From the IMG/VR virus record IMGVR_UViG_3300037134_000092, positions 1-47,701 of that record: a stretch of DNA of 47,701 nt. One strand, given 5' to 3'. Shown one piece after another: positions 40,001-47,701 of the stretch. This DNA is from a virus. The stretch's first letter is position 1, and each line of letters starts with the position of its first letter. The notes under the pieces are model-generated. The model saw only the letters and a list, made by a program, of their open reading frames with translations, searched no databases and was not told where the DNA came from. Position numbers and translations under genes: made by a program.

Positions 40001-42240
40001 GCGATTGGCTCAACAACTATGCCAAAAGCAATGCTAATAACACCGGTTTTGTGGCTCAGGAACTTGTGGGGGCTCACACACTGCTTGCACTTCCCGGTCA
40101 GGGTGCGGCCAACGCTGTAGACTGGATGACTGGCACACATGGGGGACCTAATGATACTGGTGTTCCCACCAGTGCTGGCATCACGGCTGCCCGGGAGTAC
40201 CAAGAGCAATACCGGGTAAACGCAGCTCTTGGTCTTAAGGGGAAGGCAGCTGAGACTACGGGCCCTCATATATTGACGTCTGCTGAAATGTCAAAGATGG
40301 ACACAATTTATGGTCCGGCAATGGCGACGGCACTACAAAACATTGAGAAAGCCTTGGTGGGCGGGCACCCGGCTGGTAAAGCGCCTAATCTTGCAATTGA
40401 CCAAGAACAGGAACAGCAGAGTTCTGCTAATAAAATGGTCAAAAACATACAGGGGAGTGGATGGAATGCCGGGTTGCCGGGACAAGTGTCAAGGACTCAG
40501 ATGCAGACCCCAGCTCAAGCGGCTACAATTCTTCAAAACACATTCGATACAGTCCATGGGCTAACGGGCATTACGCATCAGGTAGGAATGGATTTCACCG
40601 CTGTCCAATCTGCCTATACTGGTGGTTTCGCTTCCTTTGCTGACCTGAAGAGGGAAGCCGAGAATACACTCAGGATTGCCCAGGGCGTCTATAAGAGCGC
40701 CAATGCTGGTCAATCGCAAGCAGACGCAGAGGCAGTCGAAGCTGACCGGGCCCAGTTGCAGGCTCTTATCGACGCACAGGCACAACAGGTGTCAACGCTT
40801 GCCCAGTCCTTGGTACAACAAGGTTCGACCGCTGGTGCGCAGCAGGCTATCAAGATAGGGTTTGCACAGTTGAGCAACACGGGCCATAATGCCAACGCCG
40901 AACAGGTTGCCGCTTCGATTATTCAGAGTTCTCAGACTTATATCCAAAATGCAGCTGCAATGGCTTCCACTGCTCAGGGTGCGGTCCAGGCTACCGAAAA
41001 GGGGTATACTTTTGGTGCAGCTCAAACGCAAGCCATTATAGCTGCCTACAATATTTCAACTGATAGCATCACAAAGACTTTGGCGGATTTGGCCAGCGTT
41101 GGTTTGACGCTCCAGAATGGTCAGTTGAAGGTTAAGGGACAGGCTCAAAGCGCTACGACCCAGTTCCAGGCAACACAAGCTCAGATCCAGGCCCAGACTG
41201 GTCTGGCTTCGGCACAAGCGTTTGGTGACCCCCAAAAACTAGCCCAAGAACAAATGTTGGCTGCTCAACAGTCCATGGCTGCAGGGTTGAAGGATAAGTA
41301 TGCTTCGACTAATCCAAACAGTCTGAATTACCAGAACTGGCAGACGCTGGAAGCTGCTATCGTGACCGCTGACCAAGCTAAAATAACAGCCGGCGTGGCG
41401 GTCTCGCAGGCTAAGTTGGGTTTCTACGGCGCTCTTTTTTCAGAGGATCCGATTGCGGCAGCTCAGCAAGCAGTCAAACAGAGCCAGGCTGGCGCTGCTC
41501 TTGCCAAGAAACAAGGTAAGGCAGCTCAGTGGGCAAACATGCAGCAGACGATCTCGGCTCAGCAGGGCGTGGAGTCAGCGCTGACGACTCAGATCTCGGC
41601 TCTTGGTTCTGTCCAGGTGGCTTTGGCTAACGTACAAGGGTCCCCTCTCTTGGGGGCTATAGCGCAATTGACGACCGACTCCAAGGTCCTCAACGTTAGT
41701 ATGGCGTATCTGAAGACACAATATAACAGTTTCAATGCAGCGGAGAAGGCGCAGGTTGGTACTTTCCAACAGTTTGCGGCTTCGCAAAAAGCGGCGAACA
41801 CAGCCACTGTGTTGAACGATACGGCCAATATGGTGTCGACCATGGTCAGTTCGGGGATGAACATCATACAGTCGCAGTTAACGTTGGGAGACATCACGTC
41901 GACCCAGGCCATCGCGGAACTTCAGGCGATGCTGCCGAAAGCCAAGGGAAATGTAACAGAGACCTATCAAATTTTGACCGATGTCCGTCAGCTGATGGAC
42001 GCAGCTGGACAGAACCTGAACTTCAATCTGCCCACCACTCTTGTTCCGAGCACGCTTTATCAGGCTCGGCTGGCTGAAGCTACCAACGGGAGCATGGCCA
42101 TGCCGGGACAGCAGACCAACAACATGACGATTAACATCGTTGGTGGGTCGGCCTCGTCGGTCCGGTCTGCCGTGAGTTCAGTGACGAAGGCGGTCTACGG
42201 TAGGTCTATGAACGTGACAACTCCGACGGGGTTGACATGA
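37072..42240 (+). CDS. Tape measure protein
   Basis: 1722 residues, AAGGAGG 7 nt before ATG 37072. Long helical protein rich in Gln, Ala, Ser and Thr. N-terminal part with ATAGGGKSTSGG and many AQAA-type heptads, a central hydrophobic segment (VGALALAGFAGFKIGDWL) and a long Gln/Ala coiled-coil. At about 1.5 angstroms per residue the tail would be roughly 250 nm long (inference from the known proportionality). It follows the frameshifted chaperone, as in nearly all siphophages. Confidence 0.9.
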   Translation: MVALAELRATANPDQIIGAMRAVVAEYEKDLRTVSGMGATAGGGKSTSGGYSYGTQSKDQEEQVRARLKQFDEELAATNVADKGNLGKNKNQYKAVGANLTNQLAGIYGGADKLLALDPTDLGNLKHDIGNITKKYSSTMSGAILRGMNRQLGELSSDPTIQGNLMAQKDLRDRATRMHSQFAQVPQTPAELRAAGLAHNAALMLPQAGTIAGLAGLQEPGGKPFLDLAAKAAQAASIRAEMVGGGAARLDTEQDTMGKGSQQESKKISRLLTEVASIRKGYGEDLQGHTVENTSLVEAQRMAKVDRARLKADSAPPKPEPISSPYNRVLNGRLTGFTPPPPPTPQQVAQDAYTARLVSSGTRGTAAGLNTTNDLQSLGRSQGMTSVQSNLTRAFSLFEQMGVTTKAQFAALGIPLETLTAVSTTLAESMAILNTAEIENATLIRAAKVEALNKQGLRGEGTFFQRMRFGSRNNVANSTSTAIAAEGQTGRQFLGQHATNTLGYAAPGIAIGVGFEELSKSVVEAAAAQVSLAQVKAEFEALGQGQAFQGYSNSIQGIATDTGVAVNEVAELALAFKGVFQSTAQATIALQSAAEGAQALGVPVAQLQEDLTGISQAFDSLRGTGGGSFNTIQNEALHLQDIFGVPAKQTLSGTADISAIANQLGLSPNFTMSMVAATAQRSGFSGTDIGSAFGRILPGFATAGGQVAQYASTLGPAGQPLENAIIGGNEQAAVTDFLTLLPKLTAAASDSLITMLGGNASSRAILIAAGQAVGEGGNFISKANSVAPGNRLQQEFNLQMSTVEGQLKRFGSALSNVGVDILDSSLGTVLADIVAVSRTVVNIFGDINKVTRGLIAEMTEAVAAFLVLKKGVQLLGAFSKIGKGASGSAAGDQLVVGASKSSDILITGMTKAVDILQTGLGRDAVVPLGNNDILPTETAASGLAGSFLNANVGLKTFTSAASVGALALAGFAGFKIGDWLNNYAKSNANNTGFVAQELVGAHTLLALPGQGAANAVDWMTGTHGGPNDTGVPTSAGITAAREYQEQYRVNAALGLKGKAAETTGPHILTSAEMSKMDTIYGPAMATALQNIEKALVGGHPAGKAPNLAIDQEQEQQSSANKMVKNIQGSGWNAGLPGQVSRTQMQTPAQAATILQNTFDTVHGLTGITHQVGMDFTAVQSAYTGGFASFADLKREAENTLRIAQGVYKSANAGQSQADAEAVEADRAQLQALIDAQAQQVSTLAQSLVQQGSTAGAQQAIKIGFAQLSNTGHNANAEQVAASIIQSSQTYIQNAAAMASTAQGAVQATEKGYTFGAAQTQAIIAAYNISTDSITKTLADLASVGLTLQNGQLKVKGQAQSATTQFQATQAQIQAQTGLASAQAFGDPQKLAQEQMLAAQQSMAAGLKDKYASTNPNSLNYQNWQTLEAAIVTADQAKITAGVAVSQAKLGFYGALFSEDPIAAAQQAVKQSQAGAALAKKQGKAAQWANMQQTISAQQGVESALTTQISALGSVQVALANVQGSPLLGAIAQLTTDSKVLNVSMAYLKTQYNSFNAAEKAQVGTFQQFAASQKAANTATVLNDTANMVSTMVSSGMNIIQSQLTLGDITSTQAIAELQAMLPKAKGNVTETYQILTDVRQLMDAAGQNLNFNLPTTLVPSTLYQARLAEATNGSMAMPGQQTNNMTINIVGGSASSVRSAVSSVTKAVYGRSMNVTTPTGLT

Positions 42241-42662
42241 CGATGCCTATCAACGGTTCAGGTTGGACCTGGACAGATCCCGCTCCTGACGGTCTTGGGA
42301 CTTGGTCTTTTGGTGTGCTGTCGTCTTCGTCGGCGCAGGCAACGGACCAGATGGTTTGGCAACGCAACTTCCAGATGGAGCTGCAGCCTATCCCCTCGTC
42401 CCAAATGCCTCTATTGTTTGAAGGAATGGCAACTCCGGTCGTCCTGACGCTTTCTGGTTTGATGTTGAGCCAGGTGCAGTATTCGACGATGGTGGCCTTC
42501 TACTTGTTGGAGCATACAACGGTGATGGTGGATGATCGCGGTGTTAGCCGAACGATTTTCCCCAGCGGGTTGACCATTACACGGATCAAGAGTACTCTCT
42601 ATCCGTATAAAGCTTCATATCAGCTTGTTGCTTACTTGATTGGGCAGCCGGTCGTCCCATGA
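42237..42662 (+). CDS. Minor tail protein, distal-tail-like
   Basis: 141 residues, ATG 42237 in ATGA with the tape measure stop. Beta-rich (WTWTDPAPDGLGTWSFGVL; VVLTLSGLMLSQVQYSTMVAF; YKASYQLVAYLIGQPVV), with QMELQPIPSSQMPL in the middle. Small beta proteins directly after the tape measure are commonly distal tail (Dit-like) proteins linking tube and tip. No catalytic motif seen. Confidence 0.55.
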   Translation: MTMPINGSGWTWTDPAPDGLGTWSFGVLSSSSAQATDQMVWQRNFQMELQPIPSSQMPLLFEGMATPVVLTLSGLMLSQVQYSTMVAFYLLEHTTVMVDDRGVSRTIFPSGLTITRIKSTLYPYKASYQLVAYLIGQPVVP

Positions 42663-45600
42663 TCCATCTTCCGAAGAACCTGCGTGCTGGCATGTACCCC
42701 CCCTTCGTAGGGGACAACGCTCCGAATAGTTACATCACCGTCCAGACTTCTCCGACCTGGTGGTTGACTTCGACAAACTCCCCGCGCCCTGGTGCCTTGG
42801 GCGGCGGGGACGATACCAACGTAGGTATAAATCCATCGCCGGGCATGTTGCCTTATCGGTTCTTTATTGATCAAGCTAACACCATCAACGAGGTGAGTGT
42901 TCCCAACCTGAAGTCTGTGGTGTATGACGACCAGATCGCTAATGACGCCCCCACGCTGACGGTGTCGATCTTCAACCTCGATACGACTGCCTATGGTGAC
43001 GCTCCTTTGCCTGGCATCGAGCAGGTGTTCGGTGACCCTGGTGCTATGTCTTTTACCTATGGGGCGACGCAGACCAATACCGATCTCTGGGGACAGGTGT
43101 CCGGCGAAGATTCGTGGAACAACATCCTTCGTGAGGGTGCCTTGTTGCGCTGGTACTTTGGGTATGGTGGGTTGGGGTTGACTCAGGCTGAGGCGTTTGA
43201 CAACAACGATCAACACGGCAACGCCTACGTCGTCAAGAAGGGCTTGTTCACGGTAGATAACGTCCAGATTGATGCCAATACCGGCATAATAACGCTGACC
43301 TGCCGGGGTACGGGTGGTAAGTGTATGCTGGATTCTTCTGTCTATCCGGATCTGGTCTCCGCCAAGTTTTATACGTCTACGGGCATCCAGTTTAACAAGC
43401 CTTCGTACTTCGCTTATCTAGCACACCCCGGATATGGTGCTGTGGACGTCAAAGGCCATCCTGTGGGCAATAACGGTGCCGTGGGAAAGCGCAGCAAAGA
43501 GGGTTTCGCCAAGCAGATCACAGACATGGCCGTTGACCCCAACGATTTAGGATATTGTGTGGCAGGAACAGACGGAGGTACCTTTTCCTACAACGCGGGA
43601 GGTTTTGGGTACGGCGGCATTTCGGCTACCGATCCGTCTGGTGCCCCTCCCGGTGTGGCACTGTCACCGATGCGTGCTCAAGTGGTAGCTATTTGTGCGA
43701 CGAAGTTAGGTGCAGGGTACTGGCTGGTGGACCGGGTGGGGAATGTCGCTCCTTATGGGAATGCCAATCCATTTACTGATCCTCCTGATTTTACTGGTGC
43801 CTACGAAGCGGCGGGTTTGCTTTATGGTTATCACAACATAGTGGTTGCCGCTTCTTCCGCCTCCGGGGCGGGACTGTGGGCTATGGACTCAGCTGGGCAC
43901 GTCTTTGGTGTGGGGGATGTTGCTCTGGCTGCAAGTGGGTGGACAGTTCCGGCAGTCGCTGTTGGTGTTACGTTCGTTGGTTTTAGTCCCAATCCCAACA
44001 CTCAGGATTTTCCGAATGCCTTTGTTGTTCTGGATTCCGCAGGCGGTGTGCACGGCCACGGTATGCCCTCATATGGAAATTACACATTCCCCGGGCATGC
44101 TACGGCTATTGAGATGACGAATGATGGGCTGGGCTATTGGATCGTGGGAAATGCGAACCTTTACGGTGTTGTTGGGGTACCCACTAACTTTACTGTCTAC
44201 GTTCAGCCTTGCGGTTCTGCTCCGACCTACATCTCTAAAGATCCGGCGTTCTCCTTAGGATTTTCTCTTTTGGCTGCTCCTATTTGCAAGCTGCGTCGAA
44301 GCCCACAGGGTTCGTCAAATCCGGGGTTCTGGTTGTTGGGGGAAGATGGTGGGATTTTCACCTTTGGTGAAGAGTTTTTCTATGGAGCGATCCCCGCAAA
44401 CTACACGTTGTGGACTCCTTCCAACTACGTGAGCCCGTACAACACTGGCGGCTATATACCCATCCCCGACAACGTCGTGCCACCAGTCAATGCCACGATC
44501 ACCACCTATGATCCCGCGACGCACACGTCGAGCTCTAAGATCGGCGGTCCGGGTGCCGCACCTCTGTTGGCGCCTGATTATTGTCAGGTGATCCGTTGGC
44601 TGTGGCTGATCTCTGGAGGTTACTATCCGCCGGCCATGGCTTTTAATCTCGATACGGGCACCTATTACGTTTCCGAATATCCGCCGATTAACCAACCTCC
44701 TCCCATACTGGGTTGTATCTACGACAGTCTTGCTTACGATGCTCTGGGGCCCATTGACCCCTCGACTCTTGACAAGGTGCCTCCGATGCAGGCAGCAAAT
44801 TCCCTACTTACGGCCATTGGCTACATCAAAAGATGGCGCGACGACGGGGGTCTGTACGCCGGCATACCAAACATTTTCTTGCCTGGTAATTTTATGGAAG
44901 ATGATGACTACAAACCGTGGCCCGGTTCTTATCCGGAGTTGGCAGGACCTAGAGCTATTCCCCTGTTTGAAGCCCCGCTCATAAATGACTACCAGTTGAC
45001 TTCAACGGATCAGTCTGTTCGTTCTGTGATCCTAGTTGGTGCCCTAGATCCGTACCTGTTTGAAAATACTCCGTCTTTTCCTACTTCAACTGCCCTACCC
45101 AGTGGTACGTCTATTACCATTACTCGGGTGACGCCTCCTGCTACGACGTCGGACGTTTTGCACGGGCTGCCCAAGCCGGCCATGATTGGTGTTCCGCTTA
45201 ACGTACCGATTAGTCCATCTGATCAGGATCTTATGGGGGAGTTCCAGTTGATGCAATGCTGGTTGGCTATCCGACAGGGACAGCTTCAGTCAGTATATGA
45301 CCCCGAGATTACAACGGATTGTCAGATCCAGATCTACGAGCGAGTAACGGGAGAGACGAACGTTCAATACGTGACAGGTGTGCACGTCGAGCACGATTGT
45401 GATACAGGTGAGTGCCTTGCTACTTACACCGTACAGTGGTTGGGTGATAATGGTACTGATGGTGTTTGGGCGATTGGTGGTGCTGTCAACAATCAGTCGT
45501 TTGATGCTTACGGTAACTTGAAAGCTAACAGGAGTTTCACTCTCTCAAAGAACATGATTGCTCAGCTCATAAAGGGCAAGTCACCGCCGGCTATCTTCCT

Positions 45601-46603
45601 CAACCTTGAAACGGAACCATCGAATAGTGCGATTTCTCCTAGTGCTGCCACTATTCCCACTCCTCCCCCTTCGTATCCGGGGTACGGGTACCTGCCTCCC
45701 CCTCCTTCTGCCCCCGTTGCACCTACAATCAGTGGTTCATCTTCTACAGCGGATAGCGTTACTTTGAACTGGGTTGCTCCTATTTCAACTCCTGCTACTA
45801 TAACTGGTTATGATATTTACATGGGGACCACCAAAGGCGGGGAATCGGGGACTCCCGTCCTGACTGTAGGCGATGTTTTGACAGGGACAGTGACCGGGTT
45901 GTCTGTCAAAACAGTGTACTACTTTACTGTTGAAGCTCTTTCGACTTCGGGCAATGGCCCTGCTTCTAATGAACAAGCAGTTTCTACTCTTTCTAGTTCC
46001 GTGAGCCCTTCAGCTACGCCACCAATCCTAAGGGGTTTGTCTTCTACACGTACCAGCGTAACTGTGAATTGGGATGCTCCTAATTATACTCCTGATCCTA
46101 TAACAAATTATGACATTTATATGGGTACCATTTCGAGTGGTATAGGAACGTCTCCTGTTCTAACCGTGGGCAATGTTCTGACTGGGACTGTTACTGGTCT
46201 TACCCCCAATACTGAATATATGTTCACCGTTGAAGCTGTATCAAGTGCTGGTCATAGTCCAGCCTCCGCTGAAGGGGCGATTTACACTAGTAGCAATTTG
46301 CCGGGTGCCCCCTTTAATGTTAGCGCAACACCTGGTAACGCACAGGTTACTGTACACTGGACTCCCCCCACTTCTGATGGTGGGTCTACCATTCAGGAGT
46401 ATAACATATACATTAGTGAGAACCCTAACGTTACTGAGTATACCACTGGACAGCTCATAGGGGCTGCCGTCCCTCCTTACACTTCCTATGATTGGGTCAT
46501 TGGACTTTTTAATGGCACAACCTATTACTTTGGTGTAGCTGCTTCGAATGCCAATGGACTAGGACCCATATCCGCCATTGTTCATGCAACACCAAGAGGA
46601 TAA
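42659..46603 (+). CDS. Large tail-tip protein with propeller-like repeats and three FN3 domains
   Basis: 1314 residues from ATG 42659 (overlap with previous stop). The N-terminal ~270 residues are hub-like beta structure. About residues 296-580 contain at least five 'GYW/GFW...D(G/A)G-V..(F/Y)G' repeats (GYCVAGTDGGTFSYN, GYWLVDRVGNVAPYGN, GLWAMDSAGHVFGVGD, GYWIVGNANLYG, GFWLLGEDGGIFTFGE), a beta-propeller-like array also found in secreted actinobacterial proteins. A second hub-like part follows (to ~1000). The C terminus holds a Pro-rich linker and three fibronectin type III domains (from about 1015, 1118 and 1214); the first two are near-duplicates (YDIYMGT, TPVLTVG, GTVTGL). Likely receptor-contacting tip protein. 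Confidence 0.75.
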   Translation: MIHLPKNLRAGMYPPFVGDNAPNSYITVQTSPTWWLTSTNSPRPGALGGGDDTNVGINPSPGMLPYRFFIDQANTINEVSVPNLKSVVYDDQIANDAPTLTVSIFNLDTTAYGDAPLPGIEQVFGDPGAMSFTYGATQTNTDLWGQVSGEDSWNNILREGALLRWYFGYGGLGLTQAEAFDNNDQHGNAYVVKKGLFTVDNVQIDANTGIITLTCRGTGGKCMLDSSVYPDLVSAKFYTSTGIQFNKPSYFAYLAHPGYGAVDVKGHPVGNNGAVGKRSKEGFAKQITDMAVDPNDLGYCVAGTDGGTFSYNAGGFGYGGISATDPSGAPPGVALSPMRAQVVAICATKLGAGYWLVDRVGNVAPYGNANPFTDPPDFTGAYEAAGLLYGYHNIVVAASSASGAGLWAMDSAGHVFGVGDVALAASGWTVPAVAVGVTFVGFSPNPNTQDFPNAFVVLDSAGGVHGHGMPSYGNYTFPGHATAIEMTNDGLGYWIVGNANLYGVVGVPTNFTVYVQPCGSAPTYISKDPAFSLGFSLLAAPICKLRRSPQGSSNPGFWLLGEDGGIFTFGEEFFYGAIPANYTLWTPSNYVSPYNTGGYIPIPDNVVPPVNATITTYDPATHTSSSKIGGPGAAPLLAPDYCQVIRWLWLISGGYYPPAMAFNLDTGTYYVSEYPPINQPPPILGCIYDSLAYDALGPIDPSTLDKVPPMQAANSLLTAIGYIKRWRDDGGLYAGIPNIFLPGNFMEDDDYKPWPGSYPELAGPRAIPLFEAPLINDYQLTSTDQSVRSVILVGALDPYLFENTPSFPTSTALPSGTSITITRVTPPATTSDVLHGLPKPAMIGVPLNVPISPSDQDLMGEFQLMQCWLAIRQGQLQSVYDPEITTDCQIQIYERVTGETNVQYVTGVHVEHDCDTGECLATYTVQWLGDNGTDGVWAIGGAVNNQSFDAYGNLKANRSFTLSKNMIAQLIKGKSPPAIFLNLETEPSNSAISPSAATIPTPPPSYPGYGYLPPPPSAPVAPTISGSSSTADSVTLNWVAPISTPATITGYDIYMGTTKGGESGTPVLTVGDVLTGTVTGLSVKTVYYFTVEALSTSGNGPASNEQAVSTLSSSVSPSATPPILRGLSSTRTSVTVNWDAPNYTPDPITNYDIYMGTISSGIGTSPVLTVGNVLTGTVTGLTPNTEYMFTVEAVSSAGHSPASAEGAIYTSSNLPGAPFNVSATPGNAQVTVHWTPPTSDGGSTIQEYNIYISENPNVTEYTTGQLIGAAVPPYTSYDWVIGLFNGTTYYFGVAASNANGLGPISAIVHATPRG

Positions 46604-46606
46604 CTT

Positions 46607-46804
46607 ATGACCCTGAGCAGACAGATAGTCCACGCCGTTAATGCTATCCCAACCCCTGTTGGTCATGGTATTTTAGCTGGTCAGCTATTGGGGCACAATC
46701 AAGGGATCAATACTCAGGGGATGATCTATATCGTCCCTGTTTCGGGGGCGGCTCAGACCTTCCCTGGCCTGAAGGCCAGGGTTTCCTCGGAAGGATCCCG
46801 ATGA
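46607..46804 (+). CDS. Small tail-region protein
   Basis: 65 residues, ATG 46607. QIVHAVNAIPTPVGHGILAGQLLGHNQGIN, then IYIVPVSGAAQTF. The stretch 'GQLLGHNQGINTQG' resembles 'GQLVSHTSGINQG' in the partial gene at 47337, so the two are probably related. A strong hairpin lies at its 3' end. Its TGA overlaps the next ATG. Confidence 0.5.
   Translation: MTLSRQIVHAVNAIPTPVGHGILAGQLLGHNQGINTQGMIYIVPVSGAAQTFPGLKARVSSEGSR
46762..46781 (+). other. GC-rich hairpin at the end of the small tail gene
   Basis: CCCTGGCC-TGAA-GGCCAGGG: a perfect 8-bp stem followed by TTTCC, within codons FPGLKARV of the 46607 gene and 19 nt before the next ATG. It could attenuate transcription or shape translation of 46801. 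Confidence 0.4.
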
Positions 46805-47340
46805 TCAACGAGTCTCTTTCCGCTCGCGTCTTGTTGCGGCTTCTGGCTAACCGGGAGTTGCAACAAGCTCAGGAAGTGGACGACTACAACCAGATTGGGA
46901 AAGTGATGATCAGCACGGGTGGTTCGACCAACCCGAGCCGGTGCGAAAGCGTGGCCGTGATAAGCTTTACCTATGTCTTTATCGAAGAACCTCTTTTCAC
47001 GTATGGCCACGCTCTCGATCCGACTACGGACGTTCTCCCCGGGTTTTTTCCCGAGTTGACGGCTCATGTGATGCGTTGGACGTATGAGCATTTGCCTACC
47101 GTCGCGAACACGCCTACCGACTCATCCCTGCAAGGCAATGGCGTGCCGAGTTCCTGGCTCATGCCTGGAGGGTTTGGTCAATCTACCAAACTCATTCCTG
47201 GGATTATAGGCGCTACTATAGGTGTGGTGACCACGGCGTTGCCCAACACTAATCACTGGCTGCACTATAAGTTTTCCGGGCGTGCTCTTTCCTTCTTCCC
47301 ACCCGGGAGCGCCGCCGCAAACGTGGATGCTCCTTCATGA
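46801..47340 (+). CDS. Hypothetical minor tail protein
   Basis: 179 residues, ATG with GGAAGGA upstream. A helical start (SLSARVLLRLLANRELQQAQEV) is followed by a beta-rich body with VAVISFTYVFIEEPLFTYG, an NTPTDSSLQGNGVPSSWLMP loop and HWLHYKFSGRALSFFPP near the end. The 'W-H-Y-F-G-ALSF' ending looks like a virion domain. It overlaps the next gene by ATGA. No family recognised. Confidence 0.5.
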   Translation: MINESLSARVLLRLLANRELQQAQEVDDYNQIGKVMISTGGSTNPSRCESVAVISFTYVFIEEPLFTYGHALDPTTDVLPGFFPELTAHVMRWTYEHLPTVANTPTDSSLQGNGVPSSWLMPGGFGQSTKLIPGIIGATIGVVTTALPNTNHWLHYKFSGRALSFFPPGSAAANVDAPS

Positions 47341-47701
47341 GACAGGTACATACTCCTCCTGTCGTCAACGCTATTCAGGCCAATCAGACGGCGACCATGG
47401 CGCTGACGCAGTCCATACTGTCTTGTGAGACGGCGGGTAATGTCGTGTCCACTGGTCAGCTGGTTAGTCACACGTCTGGCATAAACCAGGGGGTCGTCAA
47501 TATAGTCGGTGCTGCGGGTGCCACTCTTACCCTGGCGGCGGGGGCAGGCACGGACGCTGTTCTTACAGCCGACTGTGTCGTCACGTTGCCGGAGACAGGA
47601 ACGACCTGTTGGCTGCGCACTCATCAGGCTCCAGTTGCCGTCTGGGCGGCTTCCTACTATGGGATTGGTGCTATCGTCTCTCCGTCTATACCGAATGGGT
47701 T
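47337..47701 (+). CDS. Hypothetical tail protein, truncated by window end
   Basis: Begins at ATG 47337 (overlap with previous TGA) and is open to the last base, 121 codons so far. MRQVHTPPVVNAIQANQTAT, GQLVSHTSGINQGVVNIVG, then a Gly/Ala-rich beta segment GAAGATLTLAAGAGTDAVL and later CWLRTHQAPVAVWAASYYG. Beta-solenoid-like composition suggests a fibre or tip-associated protein. The C terminus lies beyond the window. Confidence 0.55.
   Translation, partial: MRQVHTPPVVNAIQANQTATMALTQSILSCETAGNVVSTGQLVSHTSGINQGVVNIVGAAGATLTLAAGAGTDAVLTADCVVTLPETGTTCWLRTHQAPVAVWAASYYGIGAIVSPSIPNG

Noticed and set aside
1-47701. CRISPR array or integrase/attachment site
   Set aside because: No regularly spaced repeats and no recombinase were found; the two 26-nt palindromes are a pair of operators, not an array.

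Overview
This window is a stretch of a tailed double-stranded DNA phage genome with siphovirus layout. Almost every gene is on the + strand, many start and stop codons overlap (ATGA or TGATG), and the packaging-head-neck-tail order is intact: terminase, portal, maturation protease, scaffold, decoration protein, HK97-type capsid, connector and neck genes, tail tube, frameshifted tail chaperone, a 1722-residue tape measure and a 1314-residue tip protein. The host is most likely an actinobacterium (inference). Supporting signs are the many GTG and TTG starts, several promoters that would make leaderless mRNAs, a tail protein with 'GYW-DGG' repeats of the kind seen in actinobacterial surface proteins, a ThyX gene, and gene fragments (AbiEi, TnpB) that resemble actinobacterial versions. 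No integrase, lysin or clear holin is visible, so life style and lysis cannot be judged here.

Layout. 0-3.3 kb: replication genes, with a primase-polymerase whose catalytic domain is separate from its linker-plus-ATPase part. 3.3-5.2 kb: small and membrane proteins and tRNA-Asn. 5.2-9.2 kb: five consecutive GT-A-fold glycosyltransferases. 9.2-13.5 kb: small genes, an operator-controlled RNA ligase operon, a small nuclease and one divergent minus-strand gene. 13.5-19.7 kb: packaging genes and portal. 19.75-21.75 kb: a DNA methyltransferase cargo with deviant codon use. 21.75-26.05 kb: head genes. 26.05-30.48 kb: an accessory zone wedged between the capsid and connector genes, holding a TnpB/IS605 remnant, three tRNAs (Pro, Gln, His), thyX, small proteins, a truncated AbiEi-like repressor domain with two palindromic operators, and an HNH nuclease. 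30.48-47.7 kb: neck and tail genes, interrupted by a second HNH nuclease with four zinc knuckles.

How it works together. The split primase and RecA-like ATPase probably drive replication. ThyX supplies dTMP. The RNA ligase and phage tRNAs would support translation and tRNA repair. The glycosyltransferases probably decorate virion proteins or DNA, and the methyltransferase probably masks DNA from host restriction.

Most interesting points: (i) the AbiEi winged-helix fragment reading away from two 26-nt palindromic operator copies; (ii) the 3' end of tnpB plus an IS605 right end, i.e. the part that would encode an omega/reRNA, spliced into a phage zinc-finger gene; (iii) an apparent AUC start codon for the tail tube gene; (iv) a 21-nt element in three places; (v) a three-way-junction RNA between the tail tube and chaperone genes. 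All calls rest on reading the sequence; no database search was possible.
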